Below, piece by piece: positions 63,863 through 64,000 of a DNA stretch of 64,000 nt. The DNA lies in the NCBI GenBank assembly GCA_002159065.1, contig LZRV01000087.1, positions 1 through 64,000 of the forward strand. The letters are read 5' to 3'. The stretch comes from Paenibacillaceae bacterium ZCTH02-B3. Its GTDB lineage: Bacteria > Bacillota > Bacilli > Paenibacillales > Paenibacillaceae. The translations under genes and the position numbers were made by a program. Below the pieces are notes generated by a model. The model did not search any database. It was not told the DNA's origin and saw nothing but the letters and a program-made list of their open reading frames with translations. Within the stretch, counting starts at the first letter, position 1, and each line of letters begins with the position of its first letter.

Positions 63863-64000
63863 TCAGGTTAGGCACTTCTCCAACAAGCCGCGCTCCTTCA
63901 GGACGGACACCAGCGTCTCCCCGATCTCGGCCGGCGTCGGCGCGACCTTGATGCCGCATTCGTTGAGCTTGGCGATCTTCTCCGCCGCCGTTCCCTTGCC
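63863..64000 (-). CDS. sucD: Succinate-CoA ligase alpha subunit, C-terminal end (cut by window)
   Basis: The last 45 residues are visible, from GKGTAAEKIAKLNECGIKVA to EKCLT and a TGA at 63863-63865. This matches the end of SucD, the ADP/GDP-forming succinyl-CoA synthetase alpha subunit of the TCA cycle. In B. subtilis sucC-sucD also come just before dprA and topA. The rest of the gene lies beyond the window. Confidence 0.93.
   Translation of the reverse strand, partial: GKGTAAEKIAKLNECGIKVAPTPAEIGETLVSVLKERGLLEKCLT

Overview
The window is about 64 kb of chromosome from a high-GC, Gram-positive, flagellated member of the Bacilli, most likely the Paenibacillaceae (Paenibacillus, Cohnella or Thermobacillus type). 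The evidence is the gene order dprA-topA-trmFO-hslV-hslU-codY followed by a fla/che operon, a PolC-type replicative polymerase, the FliY and CheC/CheD chemotaxis proteins, SwrB, and the rimP-nusA-rnpM-ylxQ-infB-rbfA-nrnA-truB-ribF block. The genus is an inference; the class is well supported.

Every cellular gene lies on the minus strand, so transcription runs from high to low coordinates. In that order: (1) 64000-55743: the end of sucD, dprA, then topA-trmFO-hslV-hslU-codY. (2) 55414-26767: a fla/che cluster of about 29 genes: basal body and motor (flgB, flgC, fliE, fliF, fliG), export ATPase group (fliH, fliI, fliJ), a MotE/YlxF-like chaperone, hook genes (fliK, flgD, a TIGR02530 gene, flgE, flbD), switch and export gate (fliL, fliM, fliY, cheY, fliO, fliP, fliQ, fliR, flhB, flhA), assembly GTPase and ATPase (flhF, flhG), chemotaxis (cheB, cheA, cheW, cheC, cheD), an unnamed membrane protein and sigD. 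(3) 26749-23740: four accessory genes (FapA/DUF342 family, a small unknown, SwrB-like, a MltG-like N-domain protein). (4) tRNA-Lys(CTT) with its own promoter and terminator. (5) 23371-10227: rpsB-tsf-pyrH-frr-uppS-cdsA-dxr-rseP-proS-polC. (6) 9465-928: the rimP to ribF translation/transcription operon. (7) 877-1: an HXXEE-family membrane protein and the end of an insertion sequence, where rpsO-pnp follows in Bacillus subtilis.

The genes are tightly packed, with many 4-base ATGA overlaps. Factor-independent terminators are seen after sucD, codY, the tRNA, rpsB and tsf, with a probable one after polC. Good sigma-A promoters precede topA, the tRNA, rpsB and rimP. CodY is encoded directly upstream of the fla/che cluster, which it represses in B. 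subtilis.

Most of the window is conserved core genome, and I found no convincing wholly new system. The points most worth checking are: an archaeal/eukaryotic-type ProRS in the usual proS site; an NPIH instead of NPTH self-cleavage motif in FlhB; a sigma-D-like promoter facing the 3' end of codY; a cluster of 22-bp intergenic repeats between polC and rimP; paired direct repeats upstream of swrB; low-complexity tandem-repeat tails in TruB and DprA; an HslV whose second residue is neither Ser nor Thr; and unnamed genes inside the motility cluster.
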